From Phycisphaerae bacterium (GTDB taxonomy: Bacteria; Planctomycetota; Phycisphaerae; UBA1845; Fen-1342), in the NCBI GenBank assembly GCA_028277645.1, contig JANQFV010000066.1, forward strand, positions 1-64,000: a stretch of 64,000 nucleotides of DNA. Direction: 5' to 3'. Positions 17,982-26,691 of the stretch are shown here, piece by piece. The notes under the pieces are model-generated. The model worked only from the letters and a program-made list of their open reading frames with translations. It had not been told where the DNA came from and did no database searches. Numbering within the stretch: position 1 is the stretch's first letter; every line of letters begins with the position of its first letter. The translations under genes were made by a program, and so were the position numbers.

Positions 17982-18176
17982 ATGATACAGCTCACCCGAC
18001 TCAACGGCCGACCCTTTGTGCTCAACGCCGAGCAGATCAAGAGCGTCGAGGAAGTCCCCGACACGGTGATCCTTCTGCTGAATGGCGAGCAAATGGTGGT
18101 GCAGGAGCCAATGGAGGAGGTCGTTCAGCGGGCGGTGGAGTATTGCCGGTCGGTGCGAGTCTTCGTGCCGCAATAG
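17982..18176 (+). CDS. flbD: FlbD-family flagellar protein
   Basis: A 64-residue protein of the small FlbD/SwrD family found next to flgE in many non-enteric flagellar operons. The diagnostic N-terminus is MIQLTRLNGRPFVLNAEQIK, followed by VEEVPDTVILLLNGEQMVVQ. In Bacillus the SwrD protein raises motor torque. It lies 38 bases after flgE. In many species flbD is followed by motA and motB; here fliL follows instead. Confidence 0.88.
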   Translation: MIQLTRLNGRPFVLNAEQIKSVEEVPDTVILLLNGEQMVVQEPMEEVVQRAVEYCRSVRVFVPQ

Positions 18177-18325
18177 TGGCGTCGCGCAAGGAAAATTGCG
18201 CATCGGCGCACATTGTGCGGGGATTGCGGGCAAGTTCTGATAAGACACGGAATCTGGCCGGCGTCCAGATGCCCTTATGAAGCATGTCGCGCGACTTCGT
18301 CGATAGCACGGGGGAAGCAAGTTCA

Positions 18326-18892
18326 GTGTCGAACCCGGTCGGTGTTGGGACTCCTGTTATGGCGGATAATCCGGAACAAACCACGGAAGCGGCGGAGCAG
18401 CCGAAGAAGAAGGGGCTGCCCACGAAGCTGCTGGCCATTATTCTGGGCATTGCCGTCGTCCAGGGCGTGGGATTCTTCGTGGTGTTCAAGTTCTTCGGCG
18501 GCAGCCCGGAAGCTGCGCACGGCGAGGGCAACCCGGTCCTCGAAGCCGTGGCGACGACGCAGCCCACCGTCGGCGCGGAAGTCCAGTTGCTGAAGGGCTT
18601 CAAGGTGCCGAACGACAAGGCGGGGGTCCTGCGCATCTACGACCTTGATCTGAGCGTCGTGGTAGATACGGAGCAGAAAGAAGACATTGAGAAGCTCGTC
18701 GAGGAGCGCAAAGCATCCATCGCTGACACGGTGGCGCGAATCGTGCGCGGTGCGACGGCGCGGATGTTGGGGGAGGATGATCTGCGTGTGCTCCGCGGAC
18801 AGCTCATGCAGGGGCTTGAAGACATCTTCCAGGATGACACGCTCGTCCAACGCGTGCTGATTCCGAAGTTCGTTCCGATTCGCGCAGAGTAG
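18326..18892 (+). CDS. fliL: Flagellar basal-body associated protein FliL
   Basis: FliL encircles the stator and supports torque. One membrane segment is near residues 35-55 of the chosen form (LLAIILGIAVVQGVGFFVVF), preceded by a Lys-rich cytoplasmic stretch. The periplasmic domain holds LSVVVDTEQKEDIEKLVEER. The C-terminal half matches FliL (LRGQLMQGLEDIFQDDTLVQ, then ...VLIPKFVPIRAE). The start is unsure: GTG 18326 has GGGGAAG upstream, while ATG 18284 and ATG 18359 are in-frame alternatives. It is followed directly by fliN, with no fliM between. Confidence 0.82.
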   Translation: MSNPVGVGTPVMADNPEQTTEAAEQPKKKGLPTKLLAIILGIAVVQGVGFFVVFKFFGGSPEAAHGEGNPVLEAVATTQPTVGAEVQLLKGFKVPNDKAGVLRIYDLDLSVVVDTEQKEDIEKLVEERKASIADTVARIVRGATARMLGEDDLRVLRGQLMQGLEDIFQDDTLVQRVLIPKFVPIRAE

Positions 18893-18933
18893 CGCGCGGG
18901 TGCTGCTGCCCTCCAACAAGGACGGTGCCGGGC

Positions 18934-19476
18934 ATGGCTGACGAAGAACAGATCAACGACGCACAGGCGGAAGAAACGCCGTCGGGAGCGGCCGAAGCGG
19001 AAGCTCCCACGAGTGGTCCGGACGCGACGCAGACCGATGAAACGCTGCCGGCGCAGTCACCGGACACCACCACGGAACAGGCCACCGATGACGCAAAGGA
19101 AGCCGATGCACCGGGCGACGCGCCGAGCGTGCTGAACACCGGCGGAATCGCCAAGATCGCCGAGGATGCGTCCGGTTACGAGGCGCCCACCTTCGATGAG
19201 ACGGAACCGCAGGACGCCGCCGCGGCAATCGAACTGCTCGACGATGTCGAGCTCGAAGTACAAATTGAGCTTGGTCGCACGGAGATGTATATCGAAGATG
19301 TGTTGCGGCTGGGAGTCGGATCGGTCGTGGAGCTGGACAAGCTGGCCGGCGATCCCGTCGACATCTACGTCAACGGACGGCTCATCGCGCGCGGCGAGGT
19401 GCTCGTGCTCAACGACAACTTCTGCGTGCGCATCAACGACATTCACAGCCCGATTCCGGAGTTGGAGTCGGCGTAG
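18934..19476 (+). CDS. fliN: Flagellar motor switch protein FliN
   Basis: C-ring component that affects switching and docks the export ATPase complex. About 180 residues from ATG 18934; an in-frame GTG at 18925 is possible. The first 95 residues are acidic and low-complexity (Glu, Ala, Thr, Asp). The SpoA/FliN domain fills residues about 100-178: VELEVQIELGRTEMYIEDVL, then LDKLAGDPVDIYVNGRLIAR and ending in RINDIH. Only one SpoA domain is present, so this is FliN and not FliM or FliY. The usual neighbour fliM is absent from the window. Confidence 0.92.
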   Translation: MADEEQINDAQAEETPSGAAEAEAPTSGPDATQTDETLPAQSPDTTTEQATDDAKEADAPGDAPSVLNTGGIAKIAEDASGYEAPTFDETEPQDAAAAIELLDDVELEVQIELGRTEMYIEDVLRLGVGSVVELDKLAGDPVDIYVNGRLIARGEVLVLNDNFCVRINDIHSPIPELESA

Positions 19477-19502
19477 CGCCCGTACGTACTTGGGAGCTGC
19501 CT

Positions 19503-20231
19503 GTGCCACGGATGGCCGCATTGCTCGCATGTCTACTCGTCAGTTCGGCGTTGCCGGCACTGGCGGATGGTCCCCGCGAACCAGAGGCGGACACCGCCCC
19601 GGATCCGAGCGTCGAATCCCTGTCGCTGAACGACGACCCCTGGGAGGCACTCGGCATCGTCGAGCGTGAGGTCGCACCGCGGCCACTGCTGCGGAACCGA
19701 ACGGATGAACTAGCGGATGCTGCGACTGCGCCCCCGTCGCCGCGCAACGGGCAATCGTGGGTCCGCACCACTGGCGCGCTGGCAGGGGTGGTGGCGCTGA
19801 TCGGACTCCTGGCCTGGGGCTATCGTCTGGCCAGTGGACGTGGCGGCAGTCTGGGACAGATGCTGCGCGGCGGTCCCAGTGGTCTAATACAGGTTGTGAG
19901 CCGCACGACGCTGGCGCCGCGGCAGTCGCTGTGCTTGGTGCGCATGGGGCCACGGCTGGTGCTGCTCGGCCTGACGCAGGACAACGTCCGGACGCTCGAC
20001 GTGATCGACGACCCGAAACTCGCGGCGGCGTTGTTGGGTGAGGCCCAGCGCGGTCGGCCCGACAGCAGCTCGGCGGAGTTTGCACAGTGTCTCGAGCGTG
20101 AGGCGCGCGGCTACGACGACGAACCCGAGATCGACGAAACCGTTACACCTGAGCAGCCACGACTGCTGGACATCAAGGAGAAGCTCAGCGCGACGATCAA
20201 TCGTCTGCGCGAGACCGCCGCGGGCGCGTAG
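19503..20231 (+). CDS. fliO: Flagellar biosynthesis protein FliO
   Basis: Assembly factor for the FliP pore of the export gate. 242 residues with a GTG start (ATG at 19512 is an alternative). An N-terminal signal peptide is likely (residues 1-21, ending ALPALA). An acidic periplasmic stretch precedes a membrane segment near 94-112 (TGALAGVVALIGLLAWGYRL). The FliO domain is near 125-185 (LIQVVSRTTLAPRQSLCLVR, then LVLLGLTQDNV). The cytoplasmic tail is Arg/Glu-rich. It sits immediately before fliP, as expected. Confidence 0.88.
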   Translation: MPRMAALLACLLVSSALPALADGPREPEADTAPDPSVESLSLNDDPWEALGIVEREVAPRPLLRNRTDELADAATAPPSPRNGQSWVRTTGALAGVVALIGLLAWGYRLASGRGGSLGQMLRGGPSGLIQVVSRTTLAPRQSLCLVRMGPRLVLLGLTQDNVRTLDVIDDPKLAAALLGEAQRGRPDSSSAEFAQCLEREARGYDDEPEIDETVTPEQPRLLDIKEKLSATINRLRETAAGA

Positions 20232-20274
20232 CGTCTGGCCTCCTGGCCGGACGTCTTGCGCGCACAGGCTACGG

Positions 20275-20297
20275 CCGACCGGGAGGTCGGCCGCTAC
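20275..20297. repeat. 23-base palindromic repeat, copy 1
   Basis: CCGACCGGGAGGTCGGCCG with flanking bases lies in the spacer between fliO and fliP. It forms a hairpin with 9-base arms at 20272-20280 and 20285-20293 around a 4-base loop. A second copy of the 23 bases, with one change, occurs at 49381-49403. Confidence 0.6.
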
Positions 20298-20354
20298 GAG
20301 AAACACACTGACGACGCATGGGCGGCGGAGCCGCTCGAACGATACGTGAGGCAG

Positions 20355-21203
20355 ATGGCACGGAGGCCTGCACAGTCTGATCCTGTGTTCTGCGCCGGTC
20401 GACGACGACTGGTGTGGGGCGTAGCGTCATTTGTCGTATTGCTCGCGTGCGTGCCGGCAGCGATTGCGCAAGATGTGCCATCAGATGAGCCTCCGGCCGC
20501 CGAGGGGGCGCTGCAACTGCCACAGGTGCGTGAGATGCTCTCGCGCGACTCGCTGAGCAACTCGCTCCAAATCCTCGTATTGCTGACGGTGCTCACGGTG
20601 CTGCCGAGTATCGTGCTGATGACCACCAGCTTCGTCCGGATGCTGGTCGTGCTGGTGCTGCTGCGCCAGGCGCTGGGCACGCAGCAGTTGCCGCCGTCGC
20701 AGGTGCTGGTCGGGCTGGCGTTGTTCATGACCGTGCTGGTCATGGCGCCTACGTGGGAACGGATCAACGACAACGCTATCCAGCCGTACCTGCGGGAAGA
20801 GATGGATCAGCTCGATGCGCTGGGTGTCGCCAGCCAGGAGCTGCGCGGGTTCATGTTCAAGCAGATCGCCGCCGCGGAGAACGAGCAGGATGTGTACATG
20901 ATGTACGAGTACGCGAAGCAGCGGGCGGTCGCGGACGATGAAGTGCTCGATGAACGCGACATTCCAACCACGGCGCTGATTCCGGCGTTTATTCTTAGCG
21001 AGCTCAAGACATCGTTCATCATCGGCTTTCGCATCTACCTGCCGTTTCTCGTGATCGACATGGTGATCGCGACGGTGCTGGTGTCGATGGGCATGATGAT
21101 GTTGCCGCCGGTGCTGATCTCGCTGCCGTTTAAATTACTGCTGTTCGTGCTGGCGGACGGCTGGCATCTGGTGGCGGGTTCGCTGATGGCGAGCGTGCAA
21201 TAG
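20355..21203 (+). CDS. fliP: Flagellar export gate protein FliP
   Basis: Pore-forming subunit of the type III export gate. About 282 residues from ATG 20355 with GAGG just upstream; longer in-frame starts would read through the repeat hairpin. A cleavable signal peptide is clear (LVWGVASFVVLLACVPAAIA), as is usual for FliP. Family signatures are present: LTVLTVLPSIVLMTTSFVRM, LLRQALGTQQLPPSQVLVGL, and LIPAFILSELKTSFIIGFRI. The last hydrophobic part has MGMMMLPPVLISLPFKLLLF. fliQ begins 10 bases after the stop. Confidence 0.95.
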   Translation: MARRPAQSDPVFCAGRRRLVWGVASFVVLLACVPAAIAQDVPSDEPPAAEGALQLPQVREMLSRDSLSNSLQILVLLTVLTVLPSIVLMTTSFVRMLVVLVLLRQALGTQQLPPSQVLVGLALFMTVLVMAPTWERINDNAIQPYLREEMDQLDALGVASQELRGFMFKQIAAAENEQDVYMMYEYAKQRAVADDEVLDERDIPTTALIPAFILSELKTSFIIGFRIYLPFLVIDMVIATVLVSMGMMMLPPVLISLPFKLLLFVLADGWHLVAGSLMASVQ

Positions 21204-21213
21204 GAGCACGGCG

Positions 21214-21468
21214 ATGGAAATGCCACTGGCGCTGGATCTCGGGCGGGAGGCGCTGCTCACAGCCCTGATCATCGCGGGCCCGGTGTTGGGCACCGGCCTG
21301 ATCGTGGGCCTGGCCATCAGCATCGTGCAGACCGTGACGCAGGTACAGGATCAGACGTTGTCCATCGTGCCGAAGATTGTCGCGATGGTGGCGGCGGCGA
21401 TCTTCTTCGTGCCGTGGCTTGCGCAGCGCGTGCTGGACTATACGCAGCATATGTTTGCGGGAGCTTGA
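21214..21468 (+). CDS. fliQ: Flagellar export gate protein FliQ
   Basis: Small gate subunit with two membrane helices. 84 residues, close to the family's usual 89. Helix one carries ALLTALIIAGPVLGTGLIVG and the connecting part has the conserved QVQDQTLSIVPKI (residues about 42-54). Helix two is VAMVAAAIFFVPWLAQRVLD. GGAG lies upstream of the ATG. It is between fliP and fliR, the canonical order. Confidence 0.94.
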   Translation: MEMPLALDLGREALLTALIIAGPVLGTGLIVGLAISIVQTVTQVQDQTLSIVPKIVAMVAAAIFFVPWLAQRVLDYTQHMFAGA

Positions 21469-21490
21469 CTCTCGTGCGCTAAACGCCGAA

Positions 21491-21524
21491 CCCTCTCCCG
21501 TCCCCTCCCTAGAAGGGAGGGGGG
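21491..21524. repeat. Pyrimidine/purine inverted repeat, copy 1
   Basis: Spacer hairpin between fliQ and fliR, with CCCCTCCCT at 21502-21510 and AGGGAGGGG at 21514-21522 around a 3-base loop. Similar CT-rich then GA-rich sequence occurs at 34530-34567. This style of intergenic element is widespread in bacterial genomes and may modulate transcript stability between the two coding regions. Confidence 0.5.
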
Positions 21525-21543
21525 TAGTGCGTGGATCCGGACG

Positions 21544-22320
21544 ATGCCCTACGAGTTGCTGGCGACCTACTTGAAGCTGCCTGTCTTCGCGCTGGTTGCA
21601 TCGCGCCTGGGCGGGCTGCTGATGTTCCAGCCGGTGCTCGGTGCACTGGCGATCCCGACGCGTTTGCGGGCGATGTTGATACTGGGGCTGGCGGCGATGA
21701 TCACACCGTTCGTAGCCTTGCCCGCTAACGCACCGGACACGCCGCTGGAACTGCTGCTGGCGATGACTACGGAGGTGCTGCTGGGCGGCATCATCGGTCT
21801 GGCGGGTGTGATCGCGTTTCTGGGGCTGCAATGGGGTGGGTTGCTGGTGGCGATGGAATCCGGCCTGGCATTCGGTCGAGTTGTGAATCCGACTACGGAG
21901 GAGGACGAAACCGTTGTCGGCATCTTCTACCTGCAAATGGCGGTCGTGCTGTTCCTGGTCGTTGGTGGGCATCGAGCATTGGTCGCGGCGTGCCTGGACA
22001 CGTTCGAGGCGATTCCGTTGCTAAGCGATCGGTGTGGTTCCGCATTCGGTGCGGACCTACTGCTACAGGCGCTCGTTCTGAGTGGGCACGTTGCGTTTCG
22101 AGTAGCAGCGCCGGCGTTGATTGCGCTATTTCTGGTGAATCTCGCGATGGGTTTCATCTCTCGCACGATGCCGCAGCTCAATATCCTGGCGGTGGGATTC
22201 TCGCTGAAATCAATGATTGCCTTTCTGGTGATGGCGGTGTCCTTGCCCTCCGCAACGGGAGCATTTGTCGACGCGACACAGATGATCTACGGCTGGCTGA
22301 ACGAGCTGATCGGCGTCTGA
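21544..22320 (+). CDS. fliR: Flagellar export gate protein FliR
   Basis: Gate subunit that completes the FliPQR pore. 258 residues with about six hydrophobic segments. Recognisable parts are the N-terminal LGGLLMFQPVLGALAIPTRL, the central LLAMTTEVLLGGIIGLAGVI and LQWGGLLVAMESGLAFGRVV, and the late signature GFISRTMPQLNILAVGFSLK (residues about 200-219). The stop is 20 bases before flhB. Length and topology are normal. Confidence 0.94.
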   Translation: MPYELLATYLKLPVFALVASRLGGLLMFQPVLGALAIPTRLRAMLILGLAAMITPFVALPANAPDTPLELLLAMTTEVLLGGIIGLAGVIAFLGLQWGGLLVAMESGLAFGRVVNPTTEEDETVVGIFYLQMAVVLFLVVGGHRALVAACLDTFEAIPLLSDRCGSAFGADLLLQALVLSGHVAFRVAAPALIALFLVNLAMGFISRTMPQLNILAVGFSLKSMIAFLVMAVSLPSATGAFVDATQMIYGWLNELIGV

Positions 22321-22340
22321 ACGGGCGTATGCGGTGATCC

Positions 22341-23402
22341 ATGCCGAATGAGGATGCGGGCGACAAGACGGAACAACCTACTCCGCGACGTCGACAGGAG
22401 GCCCGCGAAGAAGGTCAGGTGGCGCGCAGTCAGGATCTGACGGCGGCGGTCTCGCTCGTTGCTGCACTGGTGTTGCTCAAGACTCTCGGACCGCAAATGC
22501 TCGACACAATGCTGGCGATGACGCGCTCGATCGGGCAGACGCCGGACGTGTCGGGTAGGTCGATCGTGGAGTGGATCCGCGCCATGGCGTTCGACGCAGG
22601 GCGCATGCTGGTGCCGTTCCTGTTCTTCATCGTGTTGTTCACGGCGGGGGCGAACGTCGCGCAGGCGGGGCTGCTGTTGACCTGGAAGAAGCTCAACCTG
22701 AAGCCGGAGCGGCTCAACCCGGTCGAGGGCGCGAAGAAGATGTTATCGATGGATGCGCTGACGCGGCTGGCGGTCGGTCTGCTGAAAGTCGCATTCATCA
22801 GTGCGATTGCTTGGTTCACGATCGCCAACCGGATGAACACTGTCGTCGGTGCGGGAGGCGCAGCGACCGGCGGGATCTTCGTGCTGGGCAGCGACCTGAT
22901 GTTCGAGTTGGCGTTGAAAATGGGGCTGGCCCTCCTGGTCCTGGGCCTGCTCGACTACTTCATTCAACGCCAGAAGCTGGAGCGACAATTGCGCATGACC
23001 AAGCAGGAAGTGCGCGACGAACTGAAACGGATGGAAGGCGATCCCCTGCTGAAACATCGGCGGCGCCAACTCCAGCAACGGCTGGCGATGCAACGGATCA
23101 GCGCGGAGGTGCCCAAGGCGGACGTCGTTGTGACGAACCCGACCGAGTTCGCGGTCGCGCTGCGCTACGACCAGCAGGCGATGACCGCGCCGCGCGTCGT
23201 CGCCAAGGGCCGTGGTTTCCTGGCGTTACGCATTCGGCAGACCGCCCAGCAGCACGGCGTACCCGTCGTGGAGCGACCACCGTTGGCACGAGCACTGTGC
23301 GCGGGCGTAGAGGTCGGTCAGGAAGTTCCGCCGCAGTTCTACCGGGCGGTGGCGGAATTGCTCGCGTACGTCTACCAGCTCTCCGGCCGCGCCGCAGGGT
23401 AA
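22341..23402 (+). CDS. flhB: Flagellar export switch protein FlhB, NPTE variant
   Basis: Membrane gate component whose cytoplasmic domain normally cuts itself between Asn and Pro of an NPTH motif during the switch from hook to filament export. 353 residues. The N-terminus EDAGDKTEQPTPRRRQEARE is typical. Four hydrophobic segments fall between about residues 30 and 215, with LNPVEGAKKMLSMDAL between the second and third. The cytoplasmic domain is near 215-353. The cleavage site reads VVTNPTEFAVALRYD (about residue 265), so the conserved His is Glu. Asn, Pro and Thr are kept, so cleavage may still happen but its rate or control could differ. Confidence 0.93.
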   Translation: MPNEDAGDKTEQPTPRRRQEAREEGQVARSQDLTAAVSLVAALVLLKTLGPQMLDTMLAMTRSIGQTPDVSGRSIVEWIRAMAFDAGRMLVPFLFFIVLFTAGANVAQAGLLLTWKKLNLKPERLNPVEGAKKMLSMDALTRLAVGLLKVAFISAIAWFTIANRMNTVVGAGGAATGGIFVLGSDLMFELALKMGLALLVLGLLDYFIQRQKLERQLRMTKQEVRDELKRMEGDPLLKHRRRQLQQRLAMQRISAEVPKADVVVTNPTEFAVALRYDQQAMTAPRVVAKGRGFLALRIRQTAQQHGVPVVERPPLARALCAGVEVGQEVPPQFYRAVAELLAYVYQLSGRAAG

Positions 23403-23541
23403 ACCGGTACGGCGTGCGCTGACGAAGGTATAGGGCCGGCCTCCGGCGCGGCGCGCAGTTTCTGCGCGATGCGTCTTGGCCGCCGCGCTTGAGTGTGCCG
23501 CTGGAGCGGTGCAGCGCACGGGTGCGAACGGAGTCGCACGT

Positions 23542-25665
23542 ATGCCGAACTGGCTCGACAGCAACCCCGTCCTGCGCTTCGTCGCGCAACACCGGGGGAT
23601 GTTATTTCCAGCTTGCGCGGCAGCGCTGATCTTCGTCATTCTCATTCCGTTGCCGACCGTGGCAATGGACTTCCTCCTGCTGATAAATATTCTGCTGACG
23701 ACGGTCGTGCTGATGACCGTTATGTACATTCGCGGGCCGCTGGAGTTTTCGAGCTTCCCGTCGCTGCTGCTGGCGATGACGTTGCTGCGGCTCGTGCTGA
23801 ACACCGCGACGACGCGTCTGATCCTATCGAATGGTGCCCAGGGCACGGGCGCCGCGGGCGCGGTCATCGAGACCTTCGGCGCCTTTGTTGCGGCCAACTC
23901 ACTCGCGGTGGGTGTGATCATCTTCCTGATCGTGACGGTGATTCAATTCGTTGTGATCACAAAGGGTGCCACGCGTATCGCAGAAGTTGCGGCAAGATTC
24001 ACATTGGACGGTATGCCCGGTAAGCAGATGGCGATCGACGCCGATCTCAACGCGGGCATCATCGACGACGTCGAGGCGCGCCGGCGACGTCAGGAGGTTG
24101 CCCGCGAGTCGGATTTCTTCGGGGCCATGGACGGTGCCAGTAAATTCGTCCGCGGCGACGCGGTGGCGGGCATCATCATCACCGCGGTGAACATCGTCGG
24201 CGGCCTGTACGTCGGCATGGTCGAAGGCGGACTCGGTCTGACCGAGTCGCTGGCGATCTACACAAAGCTGACGATCGGCGACGGCCTGGCCAGCCAGATC
24301 CCCGCATTCATCGTGTCCGTCGCTGCCGGTATGCTCGTGACACGCAGTACCGGCAAGACCAACATGGGCGAGGAAGTGTTAGGGCAACTGCTCGCCAAGC
24401 CGATCGCGCTGGCACTGGCCGCGGGATTCCTGATTGTGCTGACGCTGACGCCGCTGCCTAAAGTACCACTGATCACGATGGCGCTGGGCTGCGCGACGGT
24501 GGCGTTCTTCCTGCGACGAACGCAACGTGCGGAGGCCACTCGCAAAGTCTCGGAAGAGCGCGCAAAGGCCCGCGCGACGCCCGAGAAGATCGAGAACCAA
24601 CTCCAGGTCGATCCGCTCGAGCTCCAGGTTGGATTCGGCTTGGTGCGCATGGTGGATCGGGCGCGCGGCGGCGACGTGCTCGATCGGATCGCCGGGCTCC
24701 GTAAGCAGATCGCACAAGAGCTGGGGCTGGTCGTCCCGGCAGTACGGATTCGTGACAACGCCGAGCTGAAGCCGAACGGCTATCGCGTGCTGTTGCGCGG
24801 CGAGGAGATTGCCCAGGGTGAGCTGTTCCCGGATCAGATGCTGGCGATCGACTCGGGTTTGGCGGGGCAGCCGCTGCCGGGGACGGAGGTGCGCGAGGCG
24901 GCCTTTGGGTTGCGGGCGTGGTGGATCGATCACGACGTGCGCGAGAAGGCGGAACGTCAGAACTACACCGTGGTTGAACCGTCCGGCGTGCTGGCCACGC
25001 ACCTGACCGAACTGATTAAGCGACACGCCCCGGATTTGCTGACGCGTTCGGGTGTGCAGTCGCTGCTGGACAATCTCAAGCAGAACAATGCGGCATTGCT
25101 CGAAGAGGTAGTCCCGTCGCTGCTCAAGGTCGGCGAAGTGCAGAAGGTGTTACAGAACCTGTTGCGCGAGCGCGTGCCGATTCGCGACCTGGAGACGATT
25201 ATCGAGGTGCTTGGCGACTGGGCGCCGAAGACCAAGGATATCGAGATTCTGACCGAGTACGCGCGGAACGGACTCGCGCGAACGATCTGTGGACAGTACA
25301 AGGACGCCAAGGGCACGATTCATGTCGTTACGCTCGATCCGGCGACCGAGGACTACGTGCAGGCGAATATTCAGCGGTTGGAGCACGGATCCACGCTGAC
25401 GTTGCCGCCGGATGCGCAGAGTGCGCTGTCGAATGCGGTGCGCACGCAGATCGAGCGCGGGTCGGCGACCGTGGGTGGCGCCTCGTTCGCTGTCCTGTGC
25501 GCGCCACAGGTGCGGGTGTGGGTACGCCGAATCATCGAGCCGGCCTTGCCGCAGACCCCGGTGCTGGCGTTGAACGAGATCATACGTGGCGTCGACGTTC
25601 AGGCGCATGGAGTGGTAAGTATTGAAAGCGCACGTGCAGACATTCCGAGCTCGGTCACCGCGTGA
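23542..25665 (+). CDS. flhA: Flagellar export gate protein FlhA
   Basis: Large nonameric export-gate subunit. 707 residues from ATG 23542 with GGAG eight bases upstream; a TTG at 23476 in the same frame is unlikely. Eight membrane segments fill about residues 15-310. The FHIPEP-type signature follows segment four (KGATRIAEVAARFTLDGMPG then KQMAIDADLNAG). The cytoplasmic domain has LAIDSGLAGQPLPGTEVREA and LEEVVPSLLKVGEVQKVLQN. The 3' end overlaps the TTG start of flhF by 44 bases. Confidence 0.95.
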   Translation: MPNWLDSNPVLRFVAQHRGMLFPACAAALIFVILIPLPTVAMDFLLLINILLTTVVLMTVMYIRGPLEFSSFPSLLLAMTLLRLVLNTATTRLILSNGAQGTGAAGAVIETFGAFVAANSLAVGVIIFLIVTVIQFVVITKGATRIAEVAARFTLDGMPGKQMAIDADLNAGIIDDVEARRRRQEVARESDFFGAMDGASKFVRGDAVAGIIITAVNIVGGLYVGMVEGGLGLTESLAIYTKLTIGDGLASQIPAFIVSVAAGMLVTRSTGKTNMGEEVLGQLLAKPIALALAAGFLIVLTLTPLPKVPLITMALGCATVAFFLRRTQRAEATRKVSEERAKARATPEKIENQLQVDPLELQVGFGLVRMVDRARGGDVLDRIAGLRKQIAQELGLVVPAVRIRDNAELKPNGYRVLLRGEEIAQGELFPDQMLAIDSGLAGQPLPGTEVREAAFGLRAWWIDHDVREKAERQNYTVVEPSGVLATHLTELIKRHAPDLLTRSGVQSLLDNLKQNNAALLEEVVPSLLKVGEVQKVLQNLLRERVPIRDLETIIEVLGDWAPKTKDIEILTEYARNGLARTICGQYKDAKGTIHVVTLDPATEDYVQANIQRLEHGSTLTLPPDAQSALSNAVRTQIERGSATVGGASFAVLCAPQVRVWVRRIIEPALPQTPVLALNEIIRGVDVQAHGVVSIESARADIPSSVTA

Positions 25666-26665
25666 AGCACTGACGCTCGTGAAGCGCTCGCTGGGCGCGG
25701 ACGCGGTGATTCTCGGCACGCGCACCGTAGCACCCGAGGGCGTGCAGGCGTGGATGAAACGACCGTGGACTGAGATCACGGCGGCAGCGGCCGACTTGCC
25801 GTCGCCCGCACCGAGGCTGACGCGGCCGGCGTCGTCGCCGAGTGAGCGGTCTACGACGCGAGCTGAGGACGTGAACTCGATCGTGCCGCGCGAGTTGTAT
25901 CCACACTTCGTGAAACTCGTGGAGCAGGAAGTGGCGACAGACGTTGCCGCGGCGATCGTACGACGGGCTGCTTGTGGCGGTGCAGAGGTGGATGACAGTG
26001 TGCTGCGCGCAGCGGTGCGCGACTATCTCCGCGAAATGATGCCAGAGGACAACAGTGTTGACAACGCTGGTCCCGGTAGCCGTTGTATTGCCTTCGTAGG
26101 TCCGTCCGGCGTAGGCAAGACGTCGGCGATTGCCAAGCTTGCAGTGCGATACAAGTTGAATGAAGGGCGCTCGGTACGGCTGATATCGCTCGACATGTAC
26201 CGTCCCGGGGCACATGAGCAGTTACAGCGCTATGCCGAGATCATTGGTGTGCCGTTCCTTGGAGTTCAGACGCAGGTGGAAGCCAGACAATGTCGCCAAT
26301 TGACCGAAGATGATGAGGTCGTGCTGGTGGATACGCCCGGCGTGGGCTTGCAGGAGCAGCAACTGTTCGCACGCGTCGCCGTGTTGTTGCGGGCGGTGCG
26401 ACCTGATCGTACTTACCTCGTGCTGCCCGCTTCATACAGTGCAACGGTCTTGAAGACTTCGGCCAGGGGATTCGAGCCGCTCCAGCCTGATGGATTGGTG
26501 TTGACTCATCTCGACGATGTTGTCGGTCTCGGCGTCATACTCAATGCGGTCGAGCAGATTCGAATGCGCGTGGCGTATCTTTCGACGGGGCAACGGGTGA
26601 ACGCCGACCTCGAAGAGGCTTGCGAGTCACGTATCGCAGAGTTAATATTGATTGAGGACCGGTAG
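25622..26665 (+). CDS. flhF: Flagellar SRP-like GTPase FlhF, altered G motifs
   Basis: SRP-family GTPase that places the flagellum at the pole. 347 residues from TTG 25622, with GGAG ten bases upstream; this start gives the normal FlhF N-terminus (VQTFRARSPREALTLVKRSL). The B domain and helical N domain occupy about 1-150. The G domain has an intact P-loop GPSGVGKTSAIAKLA (about 160). G3 is DTPGVG where FlhF proteins usually have DTAGR. G4 is LTHLDD where TKLD is usual, so the Lys that stacks on guanine is His. Nucleotide binding may be weakened. It is co-located with an equally unusual FlhG. Confidence 0.88.
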   Translation: MKAHVQTFRARSPREALTLVKRSLGADAVILGTRTVAPEGVQAWMKRPWTEITAAAADLPSPAPRLTRPASSPSERSTTRAEDVNSIVPRELYPHFVKLVEQEVATDVAAAIVRRAACGGAEVDDSVLRAAVRDYLREMMPEDNSVDNAGPGSRCIAFVGPSGVGKTSAIAKLAVRYKLNEGRSVRLISLDMYRPGAHEQLQRYAEIIGVPFLGVQTQVEARQCRQLTEDDEVVLVDTPGVGLQEQQLFARVAVLLRAVRPDRTYLVLPASYSATVLKTSARGFEPLQPDGLVLTHLDDVVGLGVILNAVEQIRMRVAYLSTGQRVNADLEEACESRIAELILIEDR

Positions 26666-26691
26666 CGCAGATGCGTTACTGACGTGTAAGG

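Noticed and set aside
20245-20263. TGGC-N8-TTGC before fliP as a second sigma54 promoter
   Set aside because: The GG to GC gap is 11 bases, one too many; spacing is strict for sigma54.
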